Below the pieces are notes generated by a model that was given only the letters and a program-made list of their open reading frames with translations, had not been told where the DNA came from and ran no database searches. Position numbers and translations under genes: made by a program. A stretch of 7,026 nucleotides of DNA, from positions 1-7,026 of the forward strand of contig CAMCMD010000035.1 of NCBI GenBank assembly GCA_945875975.1, in the 5' to 3' direction. Source of the DNA: Rickettsia typhi. GTDB taxonomy: Bacteria > Pseudomonadota > Alphaproteobacteria > Rickettsiales > Rickettsiaceae. Positions 5,228 through 7,026 of the stretch are shown in pieces (the first letter of the stretch is position 1; the number at the start of each line of letters is the position of its first letter).

Positions 5228-5839
5228 TCACTTGATTTGACTATATAATTTCCTTCTTTTGAGCCATGAATAAAGAGTTGAAGGAGAGCATTCTATCAAT
5301 TTGGATATTGCTCTTTTGTTAATCCCTTTTTTTAAGTATCCCTTAATTTCCTCAGCAAAAGAATCAAGCTTGAGTAACTCTGATTGTCCTTTTGGTCTAC
5401 CAAGATTAAACCCATCCGCTTTAAGTTTTGCTAAAGCTTCCTTGGTTCTGCTTGAGATAAATTCCCTCTCTATTTGGGCAGCAAGTCCTAGGATTGTAGC
5501 AGTTATTGTAGACTGTAAAGAGCCATTTATTACCATATGGTTTTTAGCTATGTGCATAGAGACTTCTTTTTTTGCTGCAAGTTCTAATATTTCTAGGACT
5601 TGCAGGGCTGATCTCCCAAGTCTAGAAACCTCTGAAACTACAATTAGATCACCTTTAGTAGCTTTTCCCATAATTTGACCAATCATCCGGTCTTGCCAAG
5701 CAACTTTGCCACTAACTGTATCTTCAATAAATTTTATAGGGCTGAGATTATTTTTATTACAATAGTCCAATATACCAAATTTTTGATTTTGGGCATCTTG
5801 TTGATCTGTGGAAACTCTTAAATAGGCAAAAATTGTCAT
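5228..5839 (-). CDS. Serine resolvase/invertase (Tn3/Hin/TniR-type site-specific recombinase, 203 aa)
   Basis: The enzyme cuts and rejoins DNA at a specific res site through a covalent 5'-phosphoserine link; in transposons of this kind it resolves cointegrates. From ATG 5839 the N-terminus reads MTIFAYLRVSTDQQ, placing the nucleophile at Ser10 with Arg8, as in gamma-delta resolvase. The catalytic domain continues with EDTVSGKVAWQDR (39-51), GDLIVVSEVSRLGRS (63-77, Arg73 and Arg76 catalytic) and the long E helix (about 113-135, QIEREFISSRTKEAL). After the GRPKG hinge (147-151) comes a C-terminal HTH (KGINKRAISKLIECSPSTLY, 171-190). Length and domain order are complete. A TTG at 5848 in frame would add three residues, but ATG 5839 gives the canonical N-terminus. 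It is divergent from the transposase at 6006 with 166 bp between. Confidence 0.92.
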   Translation of the reverse strand: MTIFAYLRVSTDQQDAQNQKFGILDYCNKNNLSPIKFIEDTVSGKVAWQDRMIGQIMGKATKGDLIVVSEVSRLGRSALQVLEILELAAKKEVSMHIAKNHMVINGSLQSTITATILGLAAQIEREFISSRTKEALAKLKADGFNLGRPKGQSELLKLDSFAEEIKGYLKKGINKRAISKLIECSPSTLYSWLKRRKLYSQIK

Positions 5840-5895
5840 TATTTTCAATTTTTCTTAAAAAAACCCTAATTACAATTTAATTGAACTATAAGTGA

Positions 5896-5923
5896 TTGAA
5901 ATTAAAGTAATTAAGTCTACTAT
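5896..5923 (+). promoter_or_regulatory. Possible promoter of the transposase gene
   Basis: TTGAAA (5896-5901) and TACTAT (5918-5923) are spaced by 16 bp; the -10 lies inside the 18-bp palindrome. Occupancy of that palindrome by resolvase would shut off the transposase. The -10 match is modest (four of six). Confidence 0.35.
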
Positions 5924-5957
5924 AGTAGACTAGGGTAAACGAACGTTTATTGTAGAC
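5914..5957. promoter_or_regulatory. Res-like recombination/operator site
   Basis: AGTCTACTATAGTAGACT (5914-5931) is a perfect 18-bp palindrome with a central AT. Five bases on is TAAACG-AA-CGTTTA (5936-5949), a second perfect dyad with a 2-bp centre, then GTAGAC (5952-5957), which repeats one arm of the first. Clustered dyads between divergent resolvase and transposase genes are the usual place for res sites in Tn3-, Tn552- and Tn5053-type elements. Which dyad is the crossover site cannot be told. Confidence 0.55.
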
Positions 5958-5977
5958 GGTTTTTGTAATTTTTGCAA
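5949..5977 (-). promoter_or_regulatory. Promoter of the resolvase gene
   Basis: On the minus strand TTGCAA (5977-5972) and TACAAT (5954-5949) are spaced by 17 bp. Transcription would start near 5942, inside the TAAACG/CGTTTA dyad, so resolvase bound there should repress its own gene. Confidence 0.55.
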
Positions 5978-6005
5978 TTAACTTATTTTTTTTAAACTAA
6001 ATTTT

Positions 6006-7026
6006 ATGACTAAAATTTTACCAATTGATACTGTAATTATGTTGCATAATAAGTTAGGAGCTTTAACAGCACGTAATCCCCTGCGTAAATTAATCATAGA
6101 AGAAGCAGCAACTTTTTACGGAGTATCGAGTGCCACTATTTATCGGTTATTACAGAAATATGATAAATTGTCTACTGTCAGACGAGCAGATTATAATAAT
6201 CCACGTTTAATTCAGCATGAGGAAATGAAGAAATATTGTCAGCTTATTGCTGCATTAAAAATTCGTACCAGCAATAAAAAGGGCAGACATTTATCAAATA
6301 AAGCATGTATCAAAATTTTAGAAGATTATGGCGTTGAAACAGAGAATGGTTTAGTAAAGGTTCCAGTAGGATTACTCAAGAAATCTACTATAAGCTTTTA
6401 TCTTAGGCGTTTTGGTTTAGATCATTTATCCCTACAAGTTCAGCCACCTTTTATAAGATTTCAAGCACAGCATAGTAATGAATGTTGGCAATTTGATTTT
6501 AGTCATTCAGATTTTAAAGAATTTATTGCAGATAAACCTCAACAAGAATCTGGGATCACAGCTAAACTTATGTTATTGGGGGTGGTGGATGATAGGAGTG
6601 GCGTAAAGTACCAAGAATATCATTATTGTTATGGCGAAGATGTAATGACAGCTTTAAAGTTTTTATTTAATGCTATGGCGCCCAAGAAACATCCTGGTAT
6701 GCCATTTCAGGGTATACCTAAAGCTATATATACGGATAATGGGCCAGTTGCAAAAAGTAATATATTTAAACGAGTAATGGCTTATCTCAATATTGAAGTT
6801 CTAACTCATTTACCCGATGGTAAAGATGGTCGTCGCAAAACAGCCAGATCTAAAGGAAAAATTGAACGATCTTTTCGCAGTGTTAAGGAGTCTTTAGAAA
6901 CTCTATATCACCTACATCCGCCACAAAATCTTCTGGAGGCAAACGAATGGTTACATCATTATTTAGAGCATTATAACCAAGAAAAACATAGAATAGAAGA
7001 TCATTCTCGGTTGGAGGACTGGAAAA
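6006..7026 (+). CDS. DDE transposase of the TniA/TnsB/IS481-like rve superfamily (5' 340 codons, runs off the window)
   Basis: This is the strand-transfer enzyme of the transposon. Residues about 26-52 form an HTH (RKLIIEEAATFYGVSSATIY) for end recognition, and about 70-150 a second DNA-binding helical region. The RNase H-like catalytic domain begins at about 155 and shows the DDE triad: Asp164 in CWQFDFSHSD, Asp244 in AIYTDNGPVAKS and Glu287 in RSKGKIERSFRSVKE. The second Asp to Glu gap is 42 residues. The region after Glu287 (LHHYLEHYNQEKH) is the usual conserved tail of rve transposases. No stop occurs before 7026, so a C-terminal part that would contact an ATPase partner is outside. ATG 6006 lacks a good ribosome site; low translation would suit a transposase. 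Whether it is closer to TniA, TnsB or an IS481 enzyme cannot be settled by eye. Confidence 0.88.
   Translation, partial: MTKILPIDTVIMLHNKLGALTARNPLRKLIIEEAATFYGVSSATIYRLLQKYDKLSTVRRADYNNPRLIQHEEMKKYCQLIAALKIRTSNKKGRHLSNKACIKILEDYGVETENGLVKVPVGLLKKSTISFYLRRFGLDHLSLQVQPPFIRFQAQHSNECWQFDFSHSDFKEFIADKPQQESGITAKLMLLGVVDDRSGVKYQEYHYCYGEDVMTALKFLFNAMAPKKHPGMPFQGIPKAIYTDNGPVAKSNIFKRVMAYLNIEVLTHLPDGKDGRRKTARSKGKIERSFRSVKESLETLYHLHPPQNLLEANEWLHHYLEHYNQEKHRIEDHSRLEDWK

Larger units (their letters stand above)
4999..7026 (+). mobile_element. Left part of a Tn5053/Tn552/Tn7-like transposon (continues past the window)
   Basis: The proposed left end starts TGTAGCGGCTTGC at 4999, exactly at codon 630 of the STAND gene, where that protein loses its family-like sequence. 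Inside the end lie four phased direct repeats, a leftward serine resolvase, a dyad-rich intergenic region and a rightward DDE transposase. This combination of a TG terminus, subterminal transposase-site repeats, resolvase and TniA/TnsB-like transposase is characteristic of cointegrate-resolving transposons of the Tn5053/Tn552 group and relatives. The ATPase partner (TniB/TnsC-like), any TniQ and the right end would be downstream. The exact tip is uncertain by tens of bases. Confidence 0.55.

Noticed and set aside
5301..5678. Plus-strand 125-codon open frame
   Set aside because: It lies entirely opposite the serine resolvase, whose motifs are unmistakable; this frame is a shadow.
5840..5848. 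TTG 5848 as the resolvase start
   Set aside because: ATG 5839 gives the canonical N-terminus with the catalytic serine at position 10; the three extra codons have no support.

Overview
The window looks like accessory DNA from an obligate intracellular alphaproteobacterium of the Rickettsiales, most likely Rickettsia or a close relative. This rests on the strong A+T bias, long AT-rich spacers, several eroding genes, and the mix of conjugation-type, partition-type, STAND-NTPase and transposon genes known from rickettsial integrative or plasmid elements. The taxon is inferred from gene content and style, not from a marker gene.

Layout. (1) 1-149 is the 3' end of an IS21-family insertion sequence: the last codons of an istB-like gene followed by a right end with two 12-bp repeats. 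(2) 150-410 has no gene but holds a good sigma70-type promoter whose -35 and -10 boxes each sit in an inverted repeat. (3) 411-988 is a two-gene unit: a small pilin-like (TraA/VirB2/TrbC type) membrane protein whose frame is broken at an A8 run, then a 77-residue XRE-type repressor-like protein. (4) 1107-1880 carries two small membrane or secreted proteins of unknown role; the first has an in-frame stop seven codons after a well-placed start. (5) 2144-2902 is a solo ParB-like protein with no ParA beside it. (6) 3112-5019 is a large protein with an N-terminal LuxR-type HTH, a central membrane segment and a C-terminal NB-ARC/STAND NTPase. It ends abruptly just where a sensor (TPR-like) domain would be expected.

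(7) From about 4999 to beyond the window lies the left part of a second, larger transposon. It has a TG-starting end that falls on a codon boundary of the STAND gene, four direct repeats phased every 31-33 bp that look like transposase-binding sites, a leftward serine resolvase, a dyad-rich divergent promoter/res-like region, and a rightward DDE transposase of the TniA/TnsB/IS481 type that runs off the window.

Taken together this looks like a decaying conjugative or plasmid-like module bordered by one IS and interrupted by a Tn5053/Tn552/Tn7-style transposon. The most noteworthy items are the unusual HTH-membrane-STAND protein with an altered Walker B motif, the organised transposon end, the res/promoter overlap, and the possible slippage-dependent pilin gene.
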